IMG/VR virus record: IMGVR_UViG_3300033553_000156
Span: 1-51,643 of that record
Strand: one strand, 5' to 3'
Source of the DNA: a virus
DNA: 51,643 bases
Positions 5,882 to 15,800 of the stretch are shown in pieces. Each line of letters opens with the position of its first letter. Within the stretch, counting starts at the first letter, position 1. The notes beneath the pieces are model-generated. The model saw only the letters and a list, made by a program, of their open reading frames with translations, was not told where the DNA came from and made no database searches. Both the position numbers and the translations under genes were made by a program.

Positions 5882-7267
5882 ATGCCTGTACATACAACAA
5901 ACGCAGAATATGATCGCATGTACGATCGATGGGTGCGGTGTCGAGACGTGATAGAGGGCTCAGACGCCGTAAAAGGTCGTAAAGAGACATATCTGCCTCG
6001 TCTTGAGGCTATGACTAAAGGAGATTATAACTCTTATCTCGGTCGAGCGATGTTCAATAACTTGACGGATCGATTGCTTAAAGGTTTTTCTGGAGTGATC
6101 ACTCGCAGGTTACCTGAAGTAGAATATCCAGAAGGTATGAAGTCGTATTTTGACGATTCTACCATGACAGGTAAATCGTTTTATGAGGTGTTCAAATTTA
6201 TCACTGACGAGGTACTGTCGACCGGACGATGCTCTGTATTGGTAGACAAGAGCGTAGAAGGTGGAAGAGCTTACGCGGTGTTGTACAAAGCTGAGAAGCT
6301 CATAAACTGGATGCAGAACGGAAACGATCCAATGTCGTTAGCCGTATTGGAAGAGTCTGTTCAAGCTAATTCCGTCAACGATCCTTTCTCTGTAAGCGAA
6401 GTGGTCAAATTTCGGGCCTTGATACTGGGTGAAGATGGTTATCGAGTAGAAACTTACGCTCTACCTCCGGGCGCTGACCCCTCTGTACGAATGGATGGGA
6501 ACGGTAATTTTGTACGAGTCTACTCTAAAGAGCCCGTGTTAGAGAATGTATTTGTGCCCACTGTACAAGGTGTAAATATCGACTCTATACCTCTCACAGT
6601 GATAACGCCTGAAGGTATCGATCTACACGTCGTCAAACCACCTATTATGGATATCGTCGACATCAATCTGTCACACTATCGTACGTCGGCGGACTTGGAG
6701 CAAGGAAGACATTGGACTAGTCTACCTACACCCGTCGTATCAGGTATAAGCGGTGATTCGAAACTCCGTGTAGGCAGTCAGACAGCGTGGGTATTACCAG
6801 ATAAAGATGCGAAGGCTTACTATCTCGAGTTCACAGGCCAAGGATTACAGTCGCTCGAAAAGGCTTTGGCCGAGAAACAGCAACAAATGGTACAGTTCAG
6901 CTCTCGATTGATGGATACATCGACGAGGGGTAGTGAGGCGGTTGACGCTGTCAAATTACGCAATTCGTCAGACTCGTCTACCTTGACCACAATCGCTTAC
7001 GCAATCGAAGCGGGTCTTAATCGGATTTACAAACAAATTGCTTTTTGGGACGGGTTTGATCCGGCCACGGTCAATATCGTTCTGAACAAAGATTTCGTCA
7101 ATACTACGTTAAGTGCGGCCGAAATAGCTTCGCTGGCCAAAGCGTTCGTAGAAAACAGTATTGACGAAGAAACCCTCGTATTCAACTTGAAGCGAGGTGA
7201 ACTTTTACCGCAAGGTAAACATACTCTGGACTTGAAACGAGGAACTACTAATGCCCCTGAAATTTAA
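5882..7267 (+). CDS. Portal protein (DUF4055-like)
   Basis: 461 residues. The N-terminus (YDRMYDRWVRCRDVIEGSDA, then RKETYLPRL and a YLGRAMFNNLTDRLLKGFSG segment) is typical of the DUF4055 portal family, which forms the dodecameric ring at the capsid vertex through which DNA passes. It sits directly after the large terminase and overlaps the scaffold gene by 17 bases, the canonical order. Confidence 0.9.
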   Translation: MPVHTTNAEYDRMYDRWVRCRDVIEGSDAVKGRKETYLPRLEAMTKGDYNSYLGRAMFNNLTDRLLKGFSGVITRRLPEVEYPEGMKSYFDDSTMTGKSFYEVFKFITDEVLSTGRCSVLVDKSVEGGRAYAVLYKAEKLINWMQNGNDPMSLAVLEESVQANSVNDPFSVSEVVKFRALILGEDGYRVETYALPPGADPSVRMDGNGNFVRVYSKEPVLENVFVPTVQGVNIDSIPLTVITPEGIDLHVVKPPIMDIVDINLSHYRTSADLEQGRHWTSLPTPVVSGISGDSKLRVGSQTAWVLPDKDAKAYYLEFTGQGLQSLEKALAEKQQQMVQFSSRLMDTSTRGSEAVDAVKLRNSSDSSTLTTIAYAIEAGLNRIYKQIAFWDGFDPATVNIVLNKDFVNTTLSAAEIASLAKAFVENSIDEETLVFNLKRGELLPQGKHTLDLKRGTTNAPEI

Positions 7268-7955
7268 AATCGGTTCACCTGAAGAAGTGAACGAAGCCGT
7301 AAGACCGTTTTATATCGAACAAAACGGAGCTTATTTCTTAGACGTAGACGGAGCGGTCAGTCGTGACAAACTGAACGAGTTTCGTGACAACAACATTCAG
7401 CTGACTCAAAAGCTGAAAGAGTATGGAGATATTACTCCGAAAACTATTGAAGAGCTTCAGACTGAAGTCAATACATTGCGCAATAAGAAGAGCGGAATGA
7501 CCCAGGAAGAAGTGGACAACATGCTCAATGATCGTGTCAAGAGCATGCGTACCGATCTTGAAGGAAAGATCAAAGGGTATGATAACGAAAACAAGACATT
7601 GAAGTCTCAACTCGAAGTACTGGTCATTGATAACACCGTTCGATCGGCCGCATCAAATCACAAAGTGCTGGATACTGCTATCGATGACGTAGTCATGCGG
7701 GCGAAAGCCTCGTTCAAGATGAAGGATGGAGTGGCGAAGGCTTACGACGACAAAGGCAACGTCATATTTGGTAAGGATGGGGAGTCGCCTCTCACGGTTC
7801 AAGAATGGGTTAAAGACTTGAACAAGACCGCTCCTCATCTATTCGTTCAATCTACTGGTGGAGGTGCTAATAACCAGGGTTCGGGTGGATCGGGCCAAAA
7901 ACGAGAGAATATGACCCCTATGTCCAAAATCTCTCAGGGTCTCAATAATCGTTGA
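7251..7955 (+). CDS. Capsid scaffold protein
   Basis: 234 residues, with a long central coiled coil (about residues 45-125: LRNKKSGMTQEEVDNMLNDR and following) and a glycine/asparagine-rich tail. This composition and the position between portal and capsid genes fit an internal scaffold that guides shell assembly and then leaves the head. Sequence alone does not prove the role. Confidence 0.8.
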   Translation: MPLKFKIGSPEEVNEAVRPFYIEQNGAYFLDVDGAVSRDKLNEFRDNNIQLTQKLKEYGDITPKTIEELQTEVNTLRNKKSGMTQEEVDNMLNDRVKSMRTDLEGKIKGYDNENKTLKSQLEVLVIDNTVRSAASNHKVLDTAIDDVVMRAKASFKMKDGVAKAYDDKGNVIFGKDGESPLTVQEWVKDLNKTAPHLFVQSTGGGANNQGSGGSGQKRENMTPMSKISQGLNNR

Positions 7956-8134
7956 AGACAAAAGTTTGTCGTAAATGCAAGGAAGAAAAGTCTATCAAAA
8001 AGTTCTATCGTAAACGGAACAATAAAGATGGCTACTCTTCTACTTGCGCGAGTTGTTGGCGTGAAGTAAAAGCAGGACCCCCTAAGGTATCCACGGTAGA
8101 TGTTAATTGCCGAGAAGACCTGAACTGGGTGTAA
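7952..8134 (+). CDS. Small zinc-ribbon protein
   Basis: About 60 residues from a TTG that overlaps the scaffold stop (TTGA). CRKCKEEKSIKKFYRKRNNK followed by CASCWRE gives a CxxC...CxxC ribbon, like the zinc-binding half of small HNH-type proteins, but no HNH catalytic motif is present. It sits inside a structural operon just before a terminator, where homing-type inserts are common. Function unknown. Confidence 0.7.
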   Translation: MKTKVCRKCKEEKSIKKFYRKRNNKDGYSSTCASCWREVKAGPPKVSTVDVNCREDLNWV

Positions 8135-8141
8135 ACAATTC

Positions 8142-8182
8142 AGGGACCCCCTAAAATAATACAGGGGTCCCTTAATTTTTTT
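8142..8182 (+). terminator. Intrinsic terminator before the capsid gene
   Basis: Stem AGGGACCCC (8142-8150) / GGGGTCCCT (8164-8172), 13-base loop, then a run of seven T (8176-8182). It ends the terminase-portal-scaffold transcript immediately upstream of a fresh promoter. Confidence 0.9.
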
Positions 8183-8183
8183 G

Positions 8184-8212
8184 TTTACAAAGGGATTTTA
8201 TTAGAATATAAT
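8184..8212 (+). promoter_or_regulatory. Promoter of the capsid/tail operon
   Basis: TTTACA (8184-8189), 17-bp spacer, TATAAT (8207-8212), abutting the terminator. The ~100-base leader before the capsid ATG (8320) includes an AAGGAGA ribosome-binding site. A terminator followed at once by a strong promoter lets capsid be made at a different level from packaging proteins. Confidence 0.9.
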
Positions 8213-8319
8213 AGGTCCCAGTAAAGTATAAAACATGTCGGTGACGTGTGTTTTCTACTCCGGTGGCGTAGATTTTTAGATTATTTTTCTATTAACCAAC
8301 GTCATAAAGGAGACAGAAA

Positions 8320-9240
8320 ATGGCGTCTGTAACACTTCTCGAATCTGCGAAACTTTCGCAAGACATGCTCATTTCGGGCATTATCGAAACTATCGTAACC
8401 GTCGATCGCTTCTTCGAAGTTTTTCCGTTCCACGAAATCGAAGGTAATGCGCTCTCCTACAATCGTGAAAACGCCATGGGCGACGTGCAAAACCTCGGTG
8501 TAGGTGGAACCATTACCGCTAAAGCGGCCGCAACGTTTACCAACGTCACTACCGGATTGACCACCATTTTGGGTGACGCTGAAGTCAACAACCTGATCCA
8601 GGCTACTCGTTCGAATATCCAGGATCAGAAAGCTGCGCAGATCGCATCCAAAGCCAAAAACATCGGCCTGACATATCGTGATCAGCTGATCAGCGGTGAT
8701 GGTACTGCTGATACGATCGAAGGTCTGTTGTCGCTTTGCGCCGCGGGTCAGACTATCGCGTCAGCGGGTGCCAATGGTGATGCCCTGTCGTTCGAAGTTC
8801 TGGATGCGTTGCTCGATAAAGTCACCGATAAGAACGGTGTAGTCGACTACATCCAGATGAACAGTCGTACTCTTCGTAGCTACTTCGCTCTGCTGCGGGC
8901 TCTTGGTGGAGCGGGTATTTCCGAAGTCGTCACTCTACCTTCAGGTGTATCCGTACCGGGTTATCGTAACGTACCTATCTTCCGGAATGATAATATTCCG
9001 ATTGATCAGACTCGAGGTACTACTACTACCGCCACATCGGTATTGGCTGGAACACTGGACGATGGATCGATGCAGGTGGGTTGCGCAGGTATTACAGCTG
9101 TAGGTGATTCAGGTATCCGTGTCACTGATATCGGTGAATCCGAAACCAAGGATGAGAACATCACTCGCGTGAAGTTCTACAATGGTTTCGCGCTCTTCTC
9201 CGAACTCGGTCTGGCCATGGCTACCGGTATCACTAACTAA
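8320..9240 (+). CDS. Major capsid protein
   Basis: 306 residues with the alanine/glycine/threonine-rich, cysteine-poor composition of HK97-fold shell proteins. It starts MASVTLLESAKLSQDMLISG and ends in a short beta-rich C-terminus (VKFYNGFALFSELGLAM). It follows the scaffold gene, has its own promoter and AAGGAGA site, and uses more GC-rich codons than its neighbours, as expected of the most abundant virion protein. HK97 fold is inferred from gene order and length. Confidence 0.9.
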   Translation: MASVTLLESAKLSQDMLISGIIETIVTVDRFFEVFPFHEIEGNALSYNRENAMGDVQNLGVGGTITAKAAATFTNVTTGLTTILGDAEVNNLIQATRSNIQDQKAAQIASKAKNIGLTYRDQLISGDGTADTIEGLLSLCAAGQTIASAGANGDALSFEVLDALLDKVTDKNGVVDYIQMNSRTLRSYFALLRALGGAGISEVVTLPSGVSVPGYRNVPIFRNDNIPIDQTRGTTTTATSVLAGTLDDGSMQVGCAGITAVGDSGIRVTDIGESETKDENITRVKFYNGFALFSELGLAMATGITN

Positions 9241-9278
9241 GTTACTCGTCCGGGGTAACGCAGCTTTTTGGGTTTAGA

Positions 9279-9315
9279 GGGGTCGGCTAGTGACTGAGCT
9301 GCGCAGTCCGACCCC
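9279..9315 (+). terminator. Hairpin after the capsid gene
   Basis: Perfect 8-bp stem GGGGTCGG / CCGACCCC with a 21-base loop. A T-tract (CTACTTTTTAACC) lies about 12 bases after the stem, so this is more likely a leaky terminator or mRNA 3'-end stabiliser between the capsid and connector genes than a full stop. Confidence 0.6.
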
Positions 9316-9356
9316 GATAAATCTACTTTTTAACCTAACCTACAAAGGAAATACCG

Positions 9357-9620
9357 ATGTCGACTATTTATCTAACGGGTCCCCGTAAAGATCAGACAGT
9401 TGTACTGTCCAAGAGATTTCAGTTCATCGACGGGGCGATGGAAGTGGACGACAAAGATTTGTCCAAAGTCTTTCATTACCTGAAGAAATTTTATCCAGTA
9501 TCTATGACCGAGCCAGGTAGCAAAGAGACTGTCAAAGAACCCGATGCACCGAAAGATGCCGAAGCCGTTGCAGAGGTTAATAGTAAGCCGCAGATCGTAC
9601 CAAATAAGACTGGTAAGTAG
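9357..9620 (+). CDS. Small structural protein downstream of capsid
   Basis: 87 residues. The N-terminal half is beta-like (STIYLTGPRKDQTVVL, then a short YHYLKKFYPV segment) and the C-terminal half is charged and low-complexity. Position between capsid and connector suggests a head accessory protein. The ORF-level evidence is good; the role is inferred from context only. Confidence 0.75.
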   Translation: MSTIYLTGPRKDQTVVLSKRFQFIDGAMEVDDKDLSKVFHYLKKFYPVSMTEPGSKETVKEPDAPKDAEAVAEVNSKPQIVPNKTGK

Positions 9621-9622
9621 AC

Positions 9623-10120
9623 GTGGCTGCATTTGACGCTACTGTTGGAGGAGTTGATTCTAACTCATATGCCACTGTATTAGAGGCAGATAATTATTTA
9701 GCTTCTCGAGTAGGGTCAGATGCTTGGACGGCCCTCGCCGATGCTGACAAAGAAATTTATCTAGTATCCGCTCTATATATATTGGATGATCGATTTGATT
9801 TTGTCGGCATAAAAACAGAGGTAACTCAGGCTTTACAATGGCCTAGATATGGTCTAGACGATTATGCGGATAACGTCATTCCTTTCAAGATAAAGAGAGC
9901 TCAGATCGAAATAGCGTTAAAGGTTATAACTTCTGGGTTTTTGGAGGCCCAGACTTCTTTAGACTCTATAAAAGTCGGACCGATAAACATCGATTTCGAT
10001 GAAAATAGTCCCGACCCAATGTTACCTGATCATATTAGAGCTATAGTTAATCCCCTCGGATCGATCAACAGTATATCGTCTGGGGGTAAGGGTATACAAC
10101 AGGTTTCGTTGATACGGTAA
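9623..10120 (+). CDS. Head-tail adaptor (connector) protein
   Basis: 165 residues from a GTG two bases after the preceding stop. The N-terminus SNSYATVLEADNYLASRV with an ALQWPRYG segment is the pattern of the phage DnaT-like/connector family that plugs onto the portal ring. It overlaps the next start by one base in the usual order adaptor, stopper, tail completion, terminator. Confidence 0.82.
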   Translation: MAAFDATVGGVDSNSYATVLEADNYLASRVGSDAWTALADADKEIYLVSALYILDDRFDFVGIKTEVTQALQWPRYGLDDYADNVIPFKIKRAQIEIALKVITSGFLEAQTSLDSIKVGPINIDFDENSPDPMLPDHIRAIVNPLGSINSISSGGKGIQQVSLIR

Positions 10121-10482
10121 TGACTCTATCAACTACGATAACATCATCAATAAAAATCGCCATAGACGCTTTAGGCGATTTAGCAAACAGCGTAATACAT
10201 ATCCCTATTCAACCGTACGATCCGGTTACTGGATTAACTCCAGATGGAGTAGGTCAAACTTTTATAAGCGTAGTCGGAGATGTAGAAACATCTAGCTTTA
10301 AGAACACGTTAGCTGAATCAGGTAGACAGGTTATATATTTATTACCTGATACATCAAAAACAGACCCTAAAGTAGGTGACGTATTAGTGGATAATGATGG
10401 TATCCGTTGGTCTATATTGGATATTAACCCTATACGATCTCATACAGTTGTGTTTTTGTGGGAGCTATTAGTTAAGTCATGA
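10120..10482 (+). CDS. Putative head closure (stopper) protein
   Basis: 120 residues, beta-rich, with a C-terminal segment VGDVLVDNDGIRWSILDI that matches the compact barrel of head-closure proteins. The call depends mostly on its place between adaptor and tail-completion genes. Confidence 0.65.
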   Translation: MTLSTTITSSIKIAIDALGDLANSVIHIPIQPYDPVTGLTPDGVGQTFISVVGDVETSSFKNTLAESGRQVIYLLPDTSKTDPKVGDVLVDNDGIRWSILDINPIRSHTVVFLWELLVKS

Positions 10483-10853
10483 TTAGTTATACTACATCTA
10501 ATTTCGGTAATATCGAGGACGAGATCGTCGGTGAAGTCTTGAAAGAGGCCCGTGATCTTGTCGTCGCTATTTTCGAAAGGGTCGTACTGATTAGTCCAGT
10601 ATTGCGAGGTCATTATCGAGCTTCGTGGAAGGTAACGAAGAACGAGTTGGACGAGTCATTTATACGTGACGGAGGTACTGAGAAAACCCCTTTAGGCCCA
10701 CCCCCTAAACCTAACGTACAGATAGACGATCCGAATGACGTGCTGGTTGTATCAAACGCCATACCTTACGCAGAGTTAATCGAACACGGTTATTCACAAA
10801 AAGCCCCATCAGGGGTTTTATCCGTGGTATTAAACGATTTAGGTGTACTGTGA
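10479..10853 (+). CDS. HK97 gp10-like tail completion protein
   Basis: 124 residues. It contains VVLISPVLRGHYRASWKV, the SPVxTGxxRxSW-like signature of the gp10 family, and IPYAELIEHGYS near the C-terminus, also typical. It joins head to tail. It overlaps the previous gene by four bases and the next by four (GTGA). Confidence 0.88.
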   Translation: MISYTTSNFGNIEDEIVGEVLKEARDLVVAIFERVVLISPVLRGHYRASWKVTKNELDESFIRDGGTEKTPLGPPPKPNVQIDDPNDVLVVSNAIPYAELIEHGYSQKAPSGVLSVVLNDLGVL

Positions 10854-11272
10854 GTTTTGAATCTATCGTAGAAGCGATCGAAGTAAGATTCAATACTTAC
10901 TGGAAACCTGTAGATGCCGACGTAGTATATGGTAATAATGGGTTTAATCCAGATAATGATCCTTGGATCAGGTTATCTGTGAGTACAGGTGAAAGTATTC
11001 AGATTACAGTGGGTTCGACTATTTATCGTACCCGTGGAATTATATTTGCGCAGATTTTTTATCCATTAAATAGAGGCGATAGACTGGGTCAATCTTTGGC
11101 AGATAAAGTTGGGAATATATTTAGAGCCCAAAAATTTAACAATGTCAATTGCATGGCTCCTAGCTCTAATAGAATCGGTGTAACCGATGGGTGGTCACAG
11201 ATAAATGTATTGTGTCCTTTTTATACTGACGAAAATTTGCCGACAAAGTCTGGCACCGAATTATTAGCTTAG
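10850..11272 (+). CDS. Tail terminator protein (DUF4128-like)
   Basis: 140 residues from a GTG overlapping the previous stop. The pattern PWIRLSVSTGESIQITVGST followed by YRTRGIIFAQIFYP and a late WSQINVLCPFYTDE fits the DUF4128/tail-terminator family, which caps the tail tube. It lies immediately before the tail tube gene, as expected. Confidence 0.82.
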   Translation: MSFESIVEAIEVRFNTYWKPVDADVVYGNNGFNPDNDPWIRLSVSTGESIQITVGSTIYRTRGIIFAQIFYPLNRGDRLGQSLADKVGNIFRAQKFNNVNCMAPSSNRIGVTDGWSQINVLCPFYTDENLPTKSGTELLA

Positions 11273-11282
11273 GAGATAGATC

Positions 11283-12206
11283 ATGAGTTTCGGTTCATCG
11301 AATGACGTAACAGTAAGATATATAGAAGAAGTCACTCCGGGTACCACTCCGGCCACTCCTGCTCTTAAAGAGCTTCGTATAACTGGTGAAAGTCTTAATT
11401 ACAATATCTCTAATATCACTAGTCAAGAGGTACGAAACGATCGTATGGTATCTGACCTTATTCAGGTATCCGGCGACGCCTCTGGCGATATCAACTTCGA
11501 GATGAGTGCCGATACATTTGACGATCTCTTAGAGTCAGCTTTGGCCGCCCGTTGGATCACGGACGCGCTAGAAAATGGTACTGAACGCATCACTTATACG
11601 ATGCAGAAAGAAATCGCCAATATCACAACCCCTCAGTTTATCAACTTTACTGGGGCTCAAATCGGCGGGCTTAATCTCGATTTCCAGGTCGGCCAGGTAT
11701 TGACGGGGTCATTCTCTATACTGGCTTTGGGGTCTACAATAAGCGCGACTCAGATCGTTGGTGCAACTTTTCCGGCCGTTACTTCTACAGACGTAATGAA
11801 CGCTGTAGGTAATCTGACCGACATCGAAGTAGACGGTGTACCTTCTACAGCGAAATTTCAATCATTGTCTATGCAGCTCACCAATAATCTTCGTCCCCAA
11901 GATGCGATCGGATCATTGTCGCATGTCGGAGTCGCTCTCGGTCAGCTCGAAATCACAGGTAACATGAATCTGTACTTCGAAGATGCTACGATGTACAGCA
12001 AGTTTCTAAATGGTACTAGTTTTTCTCTGGCATTTACTGTTCAAGATGCTGCGACCAATTCGTACACTTTCACTCTACCGAAAGTCAAGTTCGAAACGGG
12101 CTCCGTCGTTGCGGGTGGTCTTGATCAAGATGTCCTTTTGGCAGCAACCTGGAGAGCGATTCGTGATGGAGCCACTGATCGTATGATCCAAATTACACGA
12201 GTATAA
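11283..12206 (+). CDS. Major tail tube protein
   Basis: 307 residues with a beta-rich, threonine/serine-rich composition. It has the tail-tube N-terminus (NDVTVRYIEEVTPGTTPATP) in which TPGTTPATPA precedes the first strand. An AGGAGA site precedes the ATG. It is followed by the frameshifting chaperone pair and the tape measure, which fixes the assignment. Confidence 0.9.
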   Translation: MSFGSSNDVTVRYIEEVTPGTTPATPALKELRITGESLNYNISNITSQEVRNDRMVSDLIQVSGDASGDINFEMSADTFDDLLESALAARWITDALENGTERITYTMQKEIANITTPQFINFTGAQIGGLNLDFQVGQVLTGSFSILALGSTISATQIVGATFPAVTSTDVMNAVGNLTDIEVDGVPSTAKFQSLSMQLTNNLRPQDAIGSLSHVGVALGQLEITGNMNLYFEDATMYSKFLNGTSFSLAFTVQDAATNSYTFTLPKVKFETGSVVAGGLDQDVLLAATWRAIRDGATDRMIQITRV

Positions 12207-12210
12207 TATA

Positions 12211-12600
12211 ATGATTTCAATTAATAACCCGGACAAGATTCTCGAAGACGATGGTGTATGGACTGAATTTGAAGATAGTCGTTTTAAAATCGCGAGTTCT
12301 ACCAATCTACGGTTTCAGAAGATGTTTGCCCGTCTTCAAATGCCTTATCACAAGAAGATCGAAAAAGGTTCGCTGGACCCTAAGATCAGTCTTCGCATAA
12401 TGTGTGAAGCTATGGGTAAAACCATAGTGCTCGATTGGGAAAAAGTGATCGACGAATCTGGTGAAGAGGTGGGTTATTCCCCCGAACTCGCTCAGCAGAC
12501 TTTGATCAATAATTCCGATCTCAGGACATACGTCAGCGATTTCTCCAGTGATATTGATAACTTTAAGTCGGTCGATCGGGAGGCTTTGGGAAAGTCTTAA
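12211..12600 (+). CDS. Tail assembly chaperone, short form (G-like)
   Basis: 129 residues between tail tube and tape measure, the conserved slot for the tape-measure chaperones. It ends ALGKS, with a slippery site six bases before its stop, so most ribosomes make this short form. Sequence is acidic and helical; no other domain recognised. Confidence 0.85.
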   Translation: MISINNPDKILEDDGVWTEFEDSRFKIASSTNLRFQKMFARLQMPYHKKIEKGSLDPKISLRIMCEAMGKTIVLDWEKVIDESGEEVGYSPELAQQTLINNSDLRTYVSDFSSDIDNFKSVDREALGKS

Positions 12601-12899
12601 AAGAGTACGTTATATGGCAATTACAGTGGGGTGAAAAACGAGAGTTTCTCGAAGATTTGATCGAGAGCGGTACTTACCCTAAGGCGTTAGAGAACGAACC
12701 TAATCTACCGCAGTATTTGACCGAGTATTATAAGGCTTTTTGGACTCTTAGCTCTAGTAGACAGATGGGAATGGGTTTAGGTCCTATTCCTTTATCCGAG
12801 ATAAAAGCTTATATAGAGCTTTTTTCTACTGACGATATAGAGTTGTTCGTATATCTAATTCACGAAATAGATCGAACATATCTGGATTTTAAAAAATGA
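12211..12899 (+). CDS. Tail assembly chaperone, frameshifted long form (G-GT fusion)
   Basis: A -1 shift at GGGAAAG (12588-12594) continues the reading as VLKEYVIWQLQWGEKREF and runs open to the TGA at 12897-12899, adding about 103 codons. The downstream part read on its own has only a weak TTG start (12657) with no ribosome-binding site, so it is almost certainly translated by frameshifting, as in lambda G/GT. It overlaps the tape measure start (ATGA). Confidence 0.88.
12588..12594 (+). other. Programmed -1 ribosomal frameshift site
   Basis: The heptamer GGGAAAG lies in the zero frame as G GGA AAG, giving GGG AAA after slippage. This is the same heptamer used in the lambda G/GT frameshift (established knowledge). 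The zero-frame stop follows at 12598. Confidence 0.9.
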
Positions 12900-15800
12900 G
12901 CGAGAGACGAATATCAGTAACTGTCGACCCCTCCGGAGCTAGGAGGGGTATCGACGATATCTTACGCGATTTCAATCGAATGAATCGCGGTGTAGGTATA
13001 TCGTTTCGTCTAATGGGTAGAACCATGGCTTCTACCTTTAGAGATATGGCTCGACAAGCTGTTGGATTCGTAGGTAGAATTACCGGCGCTTTTAAGTCGA
13101 TGTTACGAACTGTCACCAGTTTAAGATCAATATTATCGGCTGCTCTTTTTACCGCATTTATCCGATCCGTGATAAATGCTACAGTAACGTTCGAAAAATT
13201 CGCTAGTACACTAACCGTCGTCACTGGAGACTTCGGTAAAGCTGAAAAACAAGTCAAAAACCTTATCAATATATCTAACCAGTTAGGTATATCGTTTACA
13301 GACGCACTAGCCCCATTCGCCAAATTCTTTGCGGCCGCTCGAGGCTCTCTTGGAGACATGGAGATACTGAGAGTGTTCGAAGCATTCGGTAAAGCGTCTG
13401 TAGCATTGCAACTTAATGGTCAAGAGATTCAAGGCGTATTTTTGGCTCTACAACAGATCGCGTCTAAAGGTCGCGTATCTATGGAAGAGCTTCGGTTGCA
13501 GTTAGCTGAACGTATACCTGGCGCCATGCAATTAGCTGCGGATGCCATGGGTGTATCGATTCGAGAATTGGAGGATCGAATCCGAACAGGTTCTATAGCT
13601 TCGGGTAGATTTTTAACGGCTTTTGCTGAAAAGATCGACACAGAATTTGGGGCCGCAGCTGAAGCCGCTTCCAAGACAACTGTAGCGAGTATAAATCGAT
13701 TTAAGAACGCATGGGTAACTTTCCTTAACGATATAGGTGAGGGAGGTTTAGGTCAAGCCTTTAAAGATTCCTTAGCTCTTTTAACCGACTGGTTAAATAA
13801 AAACGCGGATTTAGCTAACTCTGTCGGAGCCCTAATCGGTAACATGATGACGGCTTCTACGGAATTTATAACTCAAATATCCGGACAAGATATTCAGAAC
13901 GCCATCGAAACAATGGTTAATGGGTTTATAGAGCTTCGTCGTATACTACAAGACGTAGCTAACTCATCATTTTTCAAGTTCGTTTTCGCTAACGAAGAAG
14001 AGTCTAGAATACTTCACGAGATCGATATACTAAAGGCTAAAATCGGTTCCGCAGATTTTCAAGTAGACATACAGCTTGATAAAGATAATCCACAACAGGC
14101 CGCCAAGTATTTGGATTATTTAAAAGAGCTTAATGACGAGTTGAGAATCGCTGAAGATTCTCTTGCGGAAATACGTAAACCTTTCACTTTGCCAGATATG
14201 GCTAAAGTCACAATATCCGGAGGTGGGGCCGAAGCCCGACCTGGAAGCACTAAATTTGTGGGCCCGTTACCTAGAGAGCTTCCGACCATAGCTCAATTAG
14301 GGACTTTTAATCAGGCTAGAGAAAACGCTCTTAGATCAGTTGATCGATTAAATGAATCTTCTACCCAAGGAGGTAATTTACAACAGATTAATCGTGAGCT
14401 AGAATTCGCAAAAACATTGTTGAGTGAAAATCTCAAGATAATGGAAGATCAAGATGTCTTGATGAGTCAACGTATAGCTGCGTCACAGTCTGTTGCAGGT
14501 AACGTAGAAACAATTGAAAAGCTTCGTAAAAAGCAATTAGCGGCTGAAGGTAAAATTACATCTGAAATAAATAAACAGAGAGAGCTCACGCAAAAATCTG
14601 TTAAAGCCTTACAGGAAGTAGACCAGGCTTTAAACAATAAAGAGTTAAGAGAAAAGAGTATATTGACCCGTGTACGAGAAACTACCTCTGAGGTTAACCA
14701 GCTTTCGAAAGAGTTAAAAGATTTAAGAGATCAGGCTGCGGCCTCCGGTCCTATTATCCCTGACCAGTTACTAGAGGATATGCGACTTAAATTGGACGAG
14801 TTTAGAAATAGCTTAAGTAACAGCGATAAGGCTATGTCTGATTTAAAAGATATTACCGATGAAGTGGGTGACTCATTTGTAAGCGCATTCGAATCAGCTA
14901 TACTTGAAGGTAATGATCTTAGGGACGTCATAAAAGGGTTAATTGATGACTTAAAGTTATTAGCCGTTCGTGAGGCTATAACTAAACCCTTCAAAGCTTA
15001 TGTGTCTAATTTTTTCCAGACAGCCTTGAGTGGATTTGCTTCAGGTCAAGGTGGCGCGGGTCTTATAGGTGGTCAAGCTGCCGGACAAGCTGCTGTACAA
15101 GCTGGTGGAGGTGGAGGTAATCTAGTATCATCAGGTGGTAGTCTAGCTTTAAAAGGCGCGTCTGCTTTTGGTGGATGGGCTGGCGCAGCGGCTGGCGCGG
15201 CTGGCGGTGCTTATTATGGATACAAAGAACACGGAACCAGAGGTGCTGTAGTAGGTGGTGTGGCTGGCTTGGCCGGTGGTGCCGCTCTTACTGCTGGGGG
15301 TAGTTTTCTCGCAGCTGGCGGTGGATTAGCCGGAGCTGCGGGTGCTGCGGGTGCAGGTGCCACTGCCGCATTAGCCGCGATACCTGTTTGGGGTTGGGTT
15401 GCTCTAGCCGCTCTTGCTATATTTGGAAGCACTAATAGCCAAAGTAAGACAAAAATCCAAGTTGCTAGTGCTTTAGACGCTATCTCAGGTGAAGGAGCCC
15501 TTGTACATGGTAAACAACAGACTTCAGCATTCGGTGTAATAGGTTTATCCGGCCGAAGTAATAAATTCGGTGGAGGTGTCGGTGATGCTGTAATAGGTTT
15601 AGTTAAAGGTATAGACGATTCGATTGCTAATCTGCTTTCAGATACACAGATCGAACGCGTTAGAGAAAACTTGTACGACGACAAGGGTCAAAATATTGAT
15701 CCGTTTATCAAAGTCAATAAATTCAATACTGAAATTTTCGATGTAGCTAAAAATCGTTTAACGGAGATAATTGAGGCTTTGACAGGTTCTGTAAAAGCTG

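Noticed and set aside
15214-15684. 156-residue minus-strand ORF
   Set aside because: Antisense to the glycine/alanine-rich part of the tape measure; its proline/alanine-rich sequence is the expected shadow.
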